A stretch of DNA of 53,609 nucleotides from assembly GCA_021772155.1 (NCBI GenBank), contig JADYXS010000542.1, positions 1 through 53,609 of the forward strand. The letters are read 5' to 3'. This DNA comes from Candidatus Obscuribacter sp. (GTDB taxonomy: Bacteria; Cyanobacteriota; Vampirovibrionia; Obscuribacterales; Obscuribacteraceae). Under the pieces are notes generated by a model. That model was not told the origin of the DNA. It was given only the letters and a program-made list of their open reading frames with translations, and did not search any database. Position numbers and translations under genes: made by a program. Below are positions 15,006 to 23,477 of the stretch, in pieces; positions within the stretch are counted from its first letter, which is position 1; each line of letters begins with the position of its first letter.

Positions 15006-15437
15006 ATGGGCAAGGTGGTCGGCGGAATCTTCTTGATGGTTGGATTGCTCATTGCAAGCGCGGGTGGATATTGCTTTTGGAGTGCGCAAGACCTCCTGAA
15101 AAACTGTCTGCGTTCCCCAGGGAAGGTCGTAGAGTTGCGCAAACCGCCGGCTAATCGATACTACACACCGATAGTTCAGTTTGAAACCAATGACCATAGA
15201 ATCATCACTGCTGCTTGCAAGATAGGTTCGAACCCACCAACACATAAAGTTGCCGATTCTGTGACGGTACTCTATCGTGCCATGTCTCCGGAAGATATTT
15301 GTCTCGATGAGCCGCTTGAGCTCTGGTTTCTGACCTGCTTATTCGGAGGTATTGGCCTTATCTTTGTCATCGTGGGTGGTACCATACTAATCTATTCAAC
15401 ACGTAGAGCCCTGCAAGTTACAGGCAGACGAATATGA
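15006..15437 (+). CDS. DUF3592-type membrane protein
   Basis: A 143-aa membrane protein with one N-terminal helix (about residues 5-27) and one near the C terminus (about 107-130), flanking a soluble beta-rich domain. GKVVELRKPPANRYYTPIV, FETNDHRIITAA and VADSVTVLYRAMSPEDICL are typical of the DUF3592 family. The function is unknown. ATG 15006 has AAGGA six to seven bases upstream. The last residues (QVTGRRI) run into a fragment of another gene on the opposite strand, so the C terminus may have been altered by rearrangement. Confidence 0.78.
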   Translation: MGKVVGGIFLMVGLLIASAGGYCFWSAQDLLKNCLRSPGKVVELRKPPANRYYTPIVQFETNDHRIITAACKIGSNPPTHKVADSVTVLYRAMSPEDICLDEPLELWFLTCLFGGIGLIFVIVGGTILIYSTRRALQVTGRRI

Positions 15438-15446
15438 ATGGCGTCA

Positions 15447-15545
15447 GCGAACTCAAACAAGGATTCGTCTTCCAGATGAGCCGCGCACATAATCACATCA
15501 GCATGGTTTTTCCCGTCTAAATGGCGAAATGCTAAAGGCTGGTCA
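15447..15545 (-). pseudogene. Fragment of a pseudo-receiver gene (paralogue at 44878-45372)
   Basis: On the minus strand this segment reads AFRHLDGKNHADVIMCAAH followed by LEDESLFEF. It matches almost residue for residue AFRFLDGTNHADVIVCAAH-LEDESMFEF of the intact pseudo-receiver protein at 44878-45372. The similarity stops abruptly at both ends. It is therefore a truncated copy. Confidence 0.65.
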
Positions 15546-15736
15546 ATCACAAGCTTCGCTCGGACTTCACTTCTGGCGACATCATTGCTGACGTTGAGCG
15601 ACTCAGCGCGCGCATGCAAAAATTAACTGACGAACTGCTTCCACGCTCCTTGTGGCGAGCATTCGTCCATCGACAACCGAACCGGTTTCCGCCACTTCGG
15701 ATTACTACGTGCGACCTTTATGCGAAAAGCACTTGA
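15539..15736 (+). pseudogene. Orphan coding-like segment
   Basis: A 65-codon open phase from CTG 15539 to TGA 15736. It reads LVNHKLRSDFTSGDIIADVE, then a helical stretch with KLTDELLPRSLWRAFV, and looks like real protein. It lacks a standard start and has a stop just before the CTG. I interpret it as the 3' part of a broken gene, because it adjoins the receiver fragment. Family not recognised. Confidence 0.35.
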
Positions 15737-15873
15737 ATATCGCCGCAAGGTTGGTGAAAGGTTGGCTTGCTATTTTAAGTCAGCGCCGGTGTTGGAGTGC
15801 ACTCATTCGTCTCCTTCGAATTCGCTTGTTCTGCGCCTGGCCGGCGCTACCTTTACCAATGGAGTTTATCCGA

Positions 15874-16044
15874 ATGCTCAAGACCATACTGTGCACTGCT
15901 ATCGTGGCTCTTTGTTTGTCCGCATGCGGTGGTGCCGAGAACACCGCAGGCGATACAAACACAGCCACCAGTACAAGTACTGACACTTCGAGTGGCGCCA
16001 CCACTACGACCACCTCGACTACAACAACGACTGAGCACGAATAG
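15874..16044 (+). CDS. Small Thr/Ser-rich lipoprotein
   Basis: A 56-aa predicted lipoprotein. The signal MLKTILCTAIVALCLSAC ends in a lipobox (LSAC), followed by GGAEN and then a low-complexity Thr/Ser tail ending TTTEHE. The frame is open far upstream, but ATG 15874 gives the signal peptide directly and has GGAG nine bases upstream. The role is unknown; such Thr-rich lipoproteins are often surface spacers or targets for glycosylation. A terminator-like hairpin follows 25 bases downstream. Confidence 0.7.
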   Translation: MLKTILCTAIVALCLSACGGAENTAGDTNTATSTSTDTSSGATTTTTSTTTTTEHE

Positions 16045-16069
16045 ATTTTCCTATTTGATGAAAACATGC

Positions 16070-16095
16070 AAAGGCGGTCCTATCGGATCGCTTTT
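16070..16095 (+). terminator. Rho-independent terminator after the small lipoprotein
   Basis: AAAGGCGGTCC (16070-16080), loop TATC, GGATCGCTTTT (16085-16095). The 11-base arms pair with two G-T wobbles, and the 3' arm ends in four T. Confidence 0.65.
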
Positions 16096-16214
16096 GCGTT
16101 ATGGCTCGGAAGCAGCATGATCAGCGACGCCGGACAGAATCACTACCTACAGTGCTCGTCGCGATTTACCTTGCATAATATTGACTGTTTACATAGCAGC
16201 GAACAGCCAGCATA

Positions 16215-17591
16215 TTAGTTACGCTCAAATTCAACCGTTACTCGTGTCCCACTTCCATCGGTGCGTTCTGAAATCGTCAAGACCGCTCCGTGATTGGCAG
16301 CAATTTCTTTCACTATCGCTAAGCCCAATCCACTACCGGGCTCATTGCAATCAGGTCCGCGGTAAAATCGCTCGAACACGAGATTTCGCTGCTCTTTCGG
16401 GATGCCGGGACCGGAGTCCTCTACAGTAATCTTGGGAATTTCCTTGGTAAACACGGCGACTGTCACCTCACCACCTGATGGTGTGTAACGAACGGCATTC
16501 TCCACCAAGTTCTGGACAAGCTCCCTTAGAGATTCAGCATCACCCTGTACATAGCAGGCGTCGGCGCTTGGTTCCAGTGCCAGTTCAATACGCTTTCCGA
16601 TCGCTTCTGCTACAAGTTGTCCGGTCGCGTCGGAGGCAATTTCGTTCAGTTCGACTGAGCTCAAGACTGGTCGCGCTGATCGCGGCTCGGCTTTGGCGAG
16701 CGATAGTAATCTGTTGGCGAGGTTGCTCATGCGATCGACCCCAGAATTGACCTGTGCAAGTAACACGGTGAGGCGGTCGTCGTCAGACAATCTTTGAGCC
16801 AGCCCGACATACGTCTTCAGTCCGGCAAGTGGTGTACGTAACTGGTGTGCAGCATTGGCCACAAATCTGCGTTGACTTTCAACGTCTTCACGTAACCGAT
16901 CCAGCAATTCATTAATCGCTGCCACCAGCGGACGGACTTCTAGCGGGGCGAGGCTTCCGTCAACCGCCCTGAGATCTGATCGGTTCCTGGACGAAATCGC
17001 CGAACGTAACTCAGAAAGGGGTTTTAGCCCATTGGCGACCCCGACCCAAACCGCAAGAACTCCAAGGGCGATCAATGCAATTTGTGGAAGCACGACAGTG
17101 GCAATGATTTGATCGACAAGTTGTTTGCGGCTTGACAGTGTTTCGGCAACCTGAACCAGAATAGGCTCGGAAATACCGGACGGGCCTTGCACAGTTAGAG
17201 CTAGGATTCGTACAGGACTGCCTTTCAAATTGTCATAGCGGAAAAATGGCTGATCTGGTTTTGATTCCTGGGCCGGCAGAGGAATATCGTCTCCTGCGAT
17301 GTTACGTCCTGCCTCTGTTGCAACTTGATAGTAAAACCTGTCCTTGTTGTTGTACCGAAGGATGGCTTGCGCTGCAGGCGGTAAGTCAACTGCAATCTTG
17401 CCATCGACAACTTTGACTCGCGCAGCGACAGAATCGGCGGAATTCAGAAGTTCTCTGTCGAAAGCGTCATTTGCAAGCTGCACCGAAAGAGGGTATGACA
17501 CGACGCTGTTCACAATCCATAGACCGGAAAGGGGTATCAAAAGGGATTTGATCAGGTGTCTGCGGAGTGACTGCTCAGGAGCTCTTTTCAA
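16215..17591 (-). CDS. Sensor histidine kinase (TctE/QseC type)
   Basis: A 458-aa inner-membrane sensor kinase. Two membrane helices (about 14-38 and 160-187) flank a periplasmic domain resembling the 2CSK_N type of TctE-like sensors. A HAMP-like linker (GLKPLSELRSAI) leads to the phosphoacceptor His249 in AAHQLRTPLAG. The ATPase domain has ENAVRYTPSGG (N box), DSGPGIP (G1), FERFYRG and SGLGLAIV (G2). The start is probably TTG 17591, overlapping the regulator gene by 17 bases, which indicates translational coupling. It pairs with the OmpR-type regulator upstream and is paralogous to the kinase at 21472-22863 (same layout, QRRFVANAAHQLRTP versus QQRFVANAAHQLRTP). Confidence 0.92.
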   Translation of the reverse strand: MKRAPEQSLRRHLIKSLLIPLSGLWIVNSVVSYPLSVQLANDAFDRELLNSADSVAARVKVVDGKIAVDLPPAAQAILRYNNKDRFYYQVATEAGRNIAGDDIPLPAQESKPDQPFFRYDNLKGSPVRILALTVQGPSGISEPILVQVAETLSSRKQLVDQIIATVVLPQIALIALGVLAVWVGVANGLKPLSELRSAISSRNRSDLRAVDGSLAPLEVRPLVAAINELLDRLREDVESQRRFVANAAHQLRTPLAGLKTYVGLAQRLSDDDRLTVLLAQVNSGVDRMSNLANRLLSLAKAEPRSARPVLSSVELNEIASDATGQLVAEAIGKRIELALEPSADACYVQGDAESLRELVQNLVENAVRYTPSGGEVTVAVFTKEIPKITVEDSGPGIPKEQRNLVFERFYRGPDCNEPGSGLGLAIVKEIAANHGAVLTISERTDGSGTRVTVEFERN

Positions 17592-18243
17592 TGAGATAAC
17601 CCAACCCCCGAACAGTGCGCAACGTCGCCTGAGTTGCTTCCAGCTTCTTTCTCAGCCGGTGCACAATAATCTCGACAGCATTTTGGGAAACATCCGAATC
17701 CCATGTCGATAAATGAGTCATCAATCGATCTTTCAAAACCACCCGACCACCGCTCTGCAATAGCAACTCCAGAACTGCTAGCTCGCGCGCGGATAAATCC
17801 AGAGCGATTTCATTAACACTTGCAACTCGATTCACAGTATCGAATATCAGATCCGCAAAGACAATATAGGTGCGGTTGTTCCAGTTGTCTTTGCGAAGAA
17901 GCGCCCTTATTCTCGCCTCTAGTTCAGCCAAGTCGAATGGCTTGGTCAGATAGTCATTAGCACCAGTGTCGAGTCCGGTTACCCGGTCTTGAAGGGAATC
18001 ACAGGCTGTCAAAATGAGCACAGGTAATTGTTGTTCTCGTTTACGCAATCTTTCCAGGACTGTCATGCCGTCGAGCCTCGGTAGACCGAGATCTAAAATC
18101 AGCAAGTCAAATTCCCTTTCCTGCAATACCTGATCTGCATCGATGCCGGTCTTGACACGTTCGACTCGATAACCTCGATCTTCCAAAGCAAGACAAACGC
18201 CTGTCGCCAAGAAATCGTCGTCTTCAGCAAGAAGAATCTTCAT
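17575..18243 (-). CDS. OmpR/TctD-type response regulator
   Basis: A 222-aa DNA-binding regulator. The receiver domain has acidic E7-D8-D9, phosphoacceptor Asp51 (LLILDLGLP) and Lys in YLTKPF. The winged-helix domain has LSARELAVLELLL and IVHRLRKKLE and ends TVRGLGYLIE. ATG 18243 overlaps the stop of the upstream DUF5985-like gene in an ATGA arrangement, and its own end overlaps the kinase. It is therefore part of a tightly coupled five-gene operon (19173 to 16215). It is closely related to the regulator at 20823. Confidence 0.94.
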   Translation of the reverse strand: MKILLAEDDDFLATGVCLALEDRGYRVERVKTGIDADQVLQEREFDLLILDLGLPRLDGMTVLERLRKREQQLPVLILTACDSLQDRVTGLDTGANDYLTKPFDLAELEARIRALLRKDNWNNRTYIVFADLIFDTVNRVASVNEIALDLSARELAVLELLLQSGGRVVLKDRLMTHLSTWDSDVSQNAVEIIVHRLRKKLEATQATLRTVRGLGYLIEKSS

Positions 18244-18530
18244 TTGAGCACTTGATGTTTGTCGGAAGTTTTGCGTGCGATAGCCGTATTCTTCTCAACG
18301 ATCGCATAAATGATCAACAAGAATGCGAATAACCGAACGCAGTAAACATAGGTTCTCAGCTCGCTTTCGGTTCCGGTCAGCAACAAGGCAACTCGATTGA
18401 CGGCCATAAGAAGGAATGAGCAAGAAAATAGCAAGAAAAGTTTATCGTTTGTATCTTGCCAGAAGCGAAAGAAGAATAGCCCGGCGGCTGCAAAACCGAA
18501 CATAATTGCGCCATGAATGAACAAGTTCAT
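18240..18530 (-). CDS. DUF5985-like membrane protein
   Basis: A 96-aa protein with three hydrophobic helices (about 5-23, 30-51, 63-80) and a charged C terminus. FFRFWQDTNDKLFLLFSCSF is typical of the small DUF5985-like membrane proteins that often come in tandem pairs. Function unknown. Both ends overlap neighbours by four bases (ATGA), so it is translationally coupled to its paralogue upstream and to the response regulator downstream. It may modulate the adjacent sensor kinase at the membrane. Confidence 0.75.
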   Translation of the reverse strand: MNLFIHGAIMFGFAAAGLFFFRFWQDTNDKLFLLFSCSFLLMAVNRVALLLTGTESELRTYVYCVRLFAFLLIIYAIVEKNTAIARKTSDKHQVLK

Positions 18531-18799
18531 CTGCTTCTACCTGTTTCCATCACTAGACCGTACATGAGGCAAGACACTCCAAGCAAAGATGCAAAATTTC
18601 GGTAGATTGATATGTCAGTCTGCGGAATAATCACCAGATCGTAAAACAGCAAGGAGTTGTCTAGGGCTAATCCAAGAAAGCACAGACTACTCCAAAAAAG
18701 GAGACGCGATTTAGTTGTTGCCCAGGATCGCAACAGCAAAATCGCACAAGCAATGCTAGTAGTTGCGCAAAGGGCATAGACTGCCAGTGCCATTGTCAT
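18527..18799 (-). CDS. DUF5985-like membrane protein
   Basis: A 90-aa three-helix membrane protein. LLLRSWATTKSRLLFWSSLC corresponds to the FRFWQDTNDKLFLLFSCSF segment of the next gene, so the two are tandem paralogues. ATG 18799 overlaps the stop of the winged-helix gene by four bases, and its own TGA overlaps the next ATG. No function can be assigned beyond a membrane role linked to the two-component pair. Confidence 0.75.
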   Translation of the reverse strand: MTMALAVYALCATTSIACAILLLRSWATTKSRLLFWSSLCFLGLALDNSLLFYDLVIIPQTDISIYRNFASLLGVSCLMYGLVMETGRSR

Positions 18800-19173
18800 T
18801 TCTCGCCCTCTTTGCGGAACTTGAAAGCGTCGGAAAAGTGCTTTATATGATCTTCCGGTGTCGCAAAGATGGCGTCAATTACCCGAAAGCGATAACTGCG
18901 GTAGGCCTCAGAAAGGTCGGTCATTACGGTGTCAAGTTCCGGAGTCGCCGCCTGGTATCGATAGCGGTCTTCCAGTGGATTGGAAGCCGAAACGCAAGTC
19001 AAGAATCCTAATTTTTCCAATCGCTTAAGCTCGTCGGCAACTGCCAGCGGTTCGGTGTACAGCTCACGAGCGATCTCGCGAGCGAGCCAGCCTCTGTCGC
19101 TGTATCGGCGCAGTAGAAGCAATACTTCTAACTGGTGCACTGAATCAATATTCTTTTGAAGCAGAGTCTTCAC
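18796..19173 (-). CDS. Small winged-helix-like protein
   Basis: A 125-aa protein, first in the operon with two DUF5985-like genes, the regulator and the kinase. The segment SVHQLEVLLLLRRYSDRGWL followed by AREIARELYTEPLAVADELK and RLEKLGFL has the helix-turn-helix-wing layout of a MarR/ArsR-like domain. A basic, aromatic C-terminal helix follows. It is related to the protein at 34155-34490 (SVEQLESLLLLR), which also sits beside a two-component system. No metal or ligand residues stand out. The start is GTG 19173, without a strong ribosome site. Confidence 0.7.
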   Translation of the reverse strand: MKTLLQKNIDSVHQLEVLLLLRRYSDRGWLAREIARELYTEPLAVADELKRLEKLGFLTCVSASNPLEDRYRYQAATPELDTVMTDLSEAYRSYRFRVIDAIFATPEDHIKHFSDAFKFRKEGEK

Positions 19174-19495
19174 GTTTTCAGGAAGTTCAGGAATTTAGCA
19201 TCCCTCCAAACAGTCGCTCAAGCGACAAAGATTCAGTTCGATAAACCATTTCAACAGGGTCGTTTGCTGAAAGATTCGCGAAAGGTTCTTGTGCCATTGC
19301 ATTATCGCGCTGTGCTGATTAGCGCCATTTTGATTGTGCCATAGCCGCCAAGCTCTGTCATGAGGCCGGGAATTGACATCGAAGAGCTCAGAAAGATTTG
19401 TGCAAGGAACGTAGGCTAGCATGCCATTGAAAGGTTGCAAGAAAACCCAACTTGCAAGCGTCGAACACAAGCTTAGTTAGAGTCAGGAGAACCAA
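19174..19495. other. Divergent intergenic region
   Basis: About 320 bases between the winged-helix operon (minus) and the GT20-regulator-kinase genes (plus). No gene-like frame is seen. It must hold promoters for both directions and possibly operators for either OmpR-type regulator, but I cannot identify repeats with confidence. Confidence 0.4.
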
Positions 19496-20806
19496 ATGGA
19501 TTTGCTATCTTATCGAGGCCCCGGGGCTGCAGGAGGAATCTCGGCCGCGCTTTCTTCTGTCTGGACTGATCCTCGTAGCAGTGCACGTGGCTGGTGGTAT
19601 CTATCCGAGAACACTTTGCGATTCTCGCCGTTGCCACACGCGCCTGCCTTAGTAACAGATGCAGGTGCGCAGATGGTTAAAGCACACTATCGCTTTTGCA
19701 ATGAGTTCCTCTGGCCGCTTATGCATGAACTTCCCAAATTTTGCGTATTTCGACCTGACGATTTTGAACAATACAGGCGTTTGCAGTCCTCCGTTTCTAA
19801 GCAGCTGCTTAACCGACGCGAACATTTATTCATTCATGACTACCAATTCGCGCTGTTACCCAGCTTGGTTTCCGCCAGCTCATCGCTTTTTTGGCATATT
19901 CCCTGGCCTGCCACTGTAGATGAGATTTGGCAGCCACTGGTAAGCGACCTGGCTATAAGAATGTTGAGTGCTGAGCAAATTGGTTTTCAAACGGAAGAGT
20001 ATGCGGAGAACTATTTGCGTTCTATCGAGCCTAGCGCTAGACGGCTTGCAGAAACGAAGGTATTTGCAGCACCAATAAGCATCGACGATGAAATGTGGGA
20101 GTGTCGCCTGAGTGAATCGACGGTGCCGCTACCAACAGAAATTGCTCAACTGGAATGTCCGTTTGTGTTGTCTATTGACCGAGCTGATTACGCAAAGGGT
20201 ATCAACGAAAGACTTGGGGCAATTGACGTTTATTTTGAAAGAAATCCGGATCAAGCAGGAAAGATTTCATTCGTACAAATTTGTGCACGGAGTAGAACCG
20301 GCATAGCTGCGTATGATAGATACTGGGAGCAGTGTCGGAGCAAGGAGCGAGCTATAAATGCACGCTGGTGCAACGCTCAGTGGCAGCCAATTGTCTGGCT
20401 AGAGAGCTCTTTCTCTCCGGACCAACTTTCGAAGATTTACTTGAAGGCTGAGGCATTGTTAATTACATCATTGAAAGACGGTCTTAACTTAACGGCCAAA
20501 GAATTCGTGGCATGCCAAATGACAGAGCCTGGCATATTATTGCTTTCAAAAGAGACTGGTGCGTTCAGTGAACTAGGCGGTTTCGCGATAGGCCTCGATC
20601 CGCAGAGTACAATGAGTATCGTGAAGGCTATCGAATCAGGACTGTCCATGCCCACTGCAGAGAAACTCAGGCGGATAGATGCAATGAAAGTAATCATCCG
20701 GCAAAACTCCTTAATCAGCTGGTCCTCAAAATTCTCACCGCCTCAGAACAATGGTCCTGCAGACGTGATCCCCCTGTATCAAACACGCAAAGAAAAGACC
20801 TACTAA
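19496..20806 (+). CDS. GT20 trehalose-6-phosphate (or glucosylglycerol-phosphate) synthase
   Basis: A 436-aa retaining glycosyltransferase of the OtsA family, which makes a sugar phosphate precursor of a compatible solute from a nucleotide sugar. Motifs in order: RGPGAAGG (7-14), HDYQ (114-117), HIPWP (134-138, HxPFP in OtsA), DRADYAKGI (228-236, with the Arg and Lys that bind the sugar-nucleotide phosphates) and LKDGLNLTAKEF (326-337). It is slightly shorter than E. coli OtsA and its N terminus is reduced. Substrate specificity (trehalose or glucosylglycerol) cannot be decided. ATG 19496 has AGGAG seven bases upstream. The regulator-kinase pair follows after 16 bases, suggesting osmotic-stress control. 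Confidence 0.9.
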   Translation: MDLLSYRGPGAAGGISAALSSVWTDPRSSARGWWYLSENTLRFSPLPHAPALVTDAGAQMVKAHYRFCNEFLWPLMHELPKFCVFRPDDFEQYRRLQSSVSKQLLNRREHLFIHDYQFALLPSLVSASSSLFWHIPWPATVDEIWQPLVSDLAIRMLSAEQIGFQTEEYAENYLRSIEPSARRLAETKVFAAPISIDDEMWECRLSESTVPLPTEIAQLECPFVLSIDRADYAKGINERLGAIDVYFERNPDQAGKISFVQICARSRTGIAAYDRYWEQCRSKERAINARWCNAQWQPIVWLESSFSPDQLSKIYLKAEALLITSLKDGLNLTAKEFVACQMTEPGILLLSKETGAFSELGGFAIGLDPQSTMSIVKAIESGLSMPTAEKLRRIDAMKVIIRQNSLISWSSKFSPPQNNGPADVIPLYQTRKEKTY

Positions 20807-20822
20807 CTGGCAAAGTGCAATC

Positions 20823-21479
20823 ATGCGTATTCTATTGGCAGAAGATGACAACTTCCTGGCGACGGGACTGTGCCTGGTATTGCATGATAGCGGTTTCTCC
20901 GTGGACCACTGCGATAACGGCGTGGAAGCAGATATTGCCTTGTCGACAACACCCTATGATCTATTGGTGCTCGATTTGGGGCTTCCGGGAATTGATGGGC
21001 TAGAGGTTCTAAGAAAGCTCAGGCATAGGGGAGATCGGCTTCCTGTTCTCATTCTAACGGCCCGTGATCAGCTGCCAGATCGAATCAGCGGTCTCGATAG
21101 CGGTGCGAACGACTACTTGACCAAACCTTTTCATATGCAAGAGTTGGAAGCACGCATCCGAGCGCTAATGCGAAAGACTTGGCAGAACCGCACTACAATC
21201 ACTGCAGGCAATCTAGCGTTTGATACCAACTCCCGCGCGGTTTTAGTGAATGGCAGAACCATAGAGCTGGCTCCGCGCGAACTTGCAGTCCTGGAGCTAT
21301 TGCTTAAACAGAAAGGTACAGTCATTCATAAGGCGCGGATTATTCAGCAACTAAGCAGTTGGGACTCAGAACTTACTTATAACGCGCTGGATATTGCCGT
21401 GCACAGGCTCAGGAGAAAGCTCGACGGAGCAGGCTTTGCTATTCGCACATTACGGGGGCTCGGGTACGTTATTGACTGA
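20823..21479 (+). CDS. OmpR/TctD-type response regulator
   Basis: A 218-aa regulator with receiver Asp51 (LLVLDLGLPGIDG), acidic pocket E7-D8-D9 and Lys in YLTKPF. The C-terminal winged helix has LAPRELAVLELLL and VHRLRRKLD and ends TLRGLGYVID. It is a clear paralogue of the regulator at 17575, with near-identical N terminus (LLAEDDxFLATG). It lies 16 bases after the GT20 gene and overlaps the kinase start by eight bases. Confidence 0.94.
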   Translation: MRILLAEDDNFLATGLCLVLHDSGFSVDHCDNGVEADIALSTTPYDLLVLDLGLPGIDGLEVLRKLRHRGDRLPVLILTARDQLPDRISGLDSGANDYLTKPFHMQELEARIRALMRKTWQNRTTITAGNLAFDTNSRAVLVNGRTIELAPRELAVLELLLKQKGTVIHKARIIQQLSSWDSELTYNALDIAVHRLRRKLDGAGFAIRTLRGLGYVID

Positions 21480-22863
21480 CCGCCAAGCTTTGCCGTCTAT
21501 CAGCAAGCAGCTCTTGAGAGGATTGCTTATCCCGTTGTGTACGCTGTTGGTAGTCAGTACTCTGATTGCTTACAATTTAGCCGCTTGGTTTGCCGGCGAC
21601 GCTAACGATCAGGAACTGCTAAATGGTGCCCACAACGTCGCAGCCAGGCTCACTGAGAATAAGAAAGGACTCGTTGCGGAGCTTCCGAAAAACGTACAAG
21701 CAGTACTACGTCATAACGACCGAGACAAATTCTTCTACCAAGTTCTCAGCACTGAGAATGTTAGATTGGCCGGTGATGCCATCCTTCCGATGCCTACATC
21801 TCCAACAGATACAGAGATCCCTCGGTTTCGCGGTGGCGTTGTTAACGGGATGCAAGTGCGCATGGCGCGCATCCGCGTGCCAGTACAAGGCAAGCACGGA
21901 CAAACCGTAATCGTGCAGGTTGCGCGAACCCTCAATGCCCGCAGTGAGCTCATCAACAAGATTTTTCTAAGCATTGTGATACCACAATTGGTGCTTGGTG
22001 GGTTGAGCCTTGCTGCAGTATGGTTTGGTGTGAAAGTGGGGCTTCGTCCGCTTCGCCAGCTTAGCCAAGATATTCAGAGGCGATCTCAGGTGGACCTTAC
22101 GTCGATTGATGGACGAAACGCGCCATTAGAAATACTGCCCATGGTCAACGCTCTCAATTCTTTGTTCGCGCGCCTCGATGCGCACATCGACGCACAGCAG
22201 CGATTCGTTGCAAACGCTGCGCATCAGTTGCGGACACCGGTTGCAGGGTTGAAAGCTTACATCGAGTACGGGAGACGCGTGAAGCCTGGTAAATTACCGG
22301 AAGTTTTCGACCAACTCGACGCAGGTGCTGATCGTATTTCGGACCTGGTTGCAGGATTGCTCATACTGGCTCGTTCTGAGAACGGTCGAGCTCACCAGCA
22401 AGAGCGTCTCGACCTTAACTTCATCGCTTCAGAAGTCACCGCAGCTCTGATGCGGGACGCAGCAACCAAGCAAGTCGAATTGAACTTTGTGCCCTCCGCA
22501 TCCAATGCCGATGTGCAAGGCGACAAGTCCGAGCTTCGTGAAATGATAACTAACCTCGTCGAAAATGCGATTCGGTATACGCCTGCCGATGGCAAGGTCG
22601 AAGTCGTCCTAGACAGTGGACCTCCTGTCGTCATCCATGTACGAGATAATGGCCCAGGCATTCCGTCCGTGGAAAGAGACCGCGTCTTTGAGCGCTTTTA
22701 CCGAGTGCTCGGAACAAGAGTGAACGGAAGTGGATTGGGACTGGCCATTGTAAGCGAAATTGCCAAGTCCCATAACGCCACGATTGAATTGAGCGATCCT
22801 CTCCAAGGCACAGGAACGCTTGTTCGAGTTACCTTCGCACCGCCTGCAGATCCACAATTCTAG
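21472..22863 (+). CDS. Sensor histidine kinase (TctE/QseC type)
   Basis: A 463-aa membrane kinase paralogous to that at 16215. It has helices near 17-38 and 162-187, and an extracytoplasmic domain between them. The phosphoacceptor is His251 (AAHQLRTPVAG). ATP-binding boxes are ENAIRYTPADG, DNGPGIP, FERFYRV and SGLGLAIV. The frame is open upstream to 21394, but TTG 21472, overlapping the regulator stop, gives a length and N terminus (SISKQLLRGLLIPL) equivalent to the paralogue (SLRRHLIKSLLIPL). I chose it for that reason; the ribosome site is weak. Confidence 0.9.
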   Translation: MTDRQALPSISKQLLRGLLIPLCTLLVVSTLIAYNLAAWFAGDANDQELLNGAHNVAARLTENKKGLVAELPKNVQAVLRHNDRDKFFYQVLSTENVRLAGDAILPMPTSPTDTEIPRFRGGVVNGMQVRMARIRVPVQGKHGQTVIVQVARTLNARSELINKIFLSIVIPQLVLGGLSLAAVWFGVKVGLRPLRQLSQDIQRRSQVDLTSIDGRNAPLEILPMVNALNSLFARLDAHIDAQQRFVANAAHQLRTPVAGLKAYIEYGRRVKPGKLPEVFDQLDAGADRISDLVAGLLILARSENGRAHQQERLDLNFIASEVTAALMRDAATKQVELNFVPSASNADVQGDKSELREMITNLVENAIRYTPADGKVEVVLDSGPPVVIHVRDNGPGIPSVERDRVFERFYRVLGTRVNGSGLGLAIVSEIAKSHNATIELSDPLQGTGTLVRVTFAPPADPQF

Positions 22864-22939
22864 ATTGTCTCAGTGGCGTGGTCCTGCCTCGGGCAATGAT
22901 GAACCGATTAATAGAAACAAATCAGGTCGCTTGAAAGGG

Positions 22940-23038
22940 ATGCGAAAGATTGGCCATGTACTGTTTATGAATTGGACGCACAGGCATGAAATTAGGCAGG
23001 CGTTCGCAAGAGCCAGGCAAAGGCATCGCAGAAAATGA
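22940..23038 (+). CDS. Possible 32-aa basic peptide coupled to the next gene
   Basis: ATG 22940 to TGA 23038 encodes MRKIGHVLFMNWTHRHEIRQ and then a very Arg-rich tail. Its stop overlaps the ATG of the next gene (ATGA), which suggests coupling. The AAAGGG ribosome site is too close to the ATG, so translation is doubtful. Confidence 0.25.
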   Translation: MRKIGHVLFMNWTHRHEIRQAFARARQRHRRK

Positions 23039-23289
23039 AGTGCAGAAATAAAAACGACTGGCGATTGAGACTGCTGAATTTCTCAATAATCTCGTGGATA
23101 AGCATGGGTACTTTGCTAGGGCTTTGCTGTGAGGAAATGCTACGCCCCTTACTCTGGGCCGTATGGCTAGGCTTTGTTGCAAGTGCCTTTGGTGTCGTTC
23201 TTACATTTCTCCAGAACAAGGATTCACTGATTCCATTAAGAAGGAACCGTGAAGCCAGAGAGAAGAATGCTTTGCAAAAAATCGGTTAA
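23035..23289 (+). CDS. Small membrane protein
   Basis: An 84-aa protein with two hydrophobic segments: about residues 13-33 (LLNFSIISWISMGTLLG) and 37-59 (LLWAVWLGFVASAFGVV). These are flanked by basic ends (MKCRNKNDWR and LRRNREAREK). No family recognised. No ribosome site is visible; translation may depend on the overlapping basic peptide upstream. Composition supports a real gene moderately. Confidence 0.5.
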   Translation: MKCRNKNDWRLRLLNFSIISWISMGTLLGLCCEEMLRPLLWAVWLGFVASAFGVVLTFLQNKDSLIPLRRNREAREKNALQKIG

Positions 23290-23416
23290 CATCGCCTCGA
23301 ATTGGATAGAGTTTGGTATCAGAATCAGCACCGCAAGTTGAGATCGTCGCGCATGCTGGCGTTACTCTGCGCGGGAGGTTTTAGATCTCTTTTCTTGAGC
23401 TGGATTGGCATGGAAA

Positions 23417-23459
23417 CTACGGTTTCTTGCATTCAAATGTAATATATTTCCAACCGTAG
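23417..23459. promoter_or_regulatory. Inverted repeat upstream of the TPR lipoprotein
   Basis: Perfect eight-base arms CTACGGTT (23417-23424) and AACCGTAG (23452-23459) enclose an AT-rich 27-base segment with TAATATATTT. The second arm ends 18 bases before the lipoprotein start. It may be an operator or a 5' leader hairpin. The assignment rests on the repeat alone. Confidence 0.3.
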
Positions 23460-23477
23460 CAAAATACAGGACATCTC

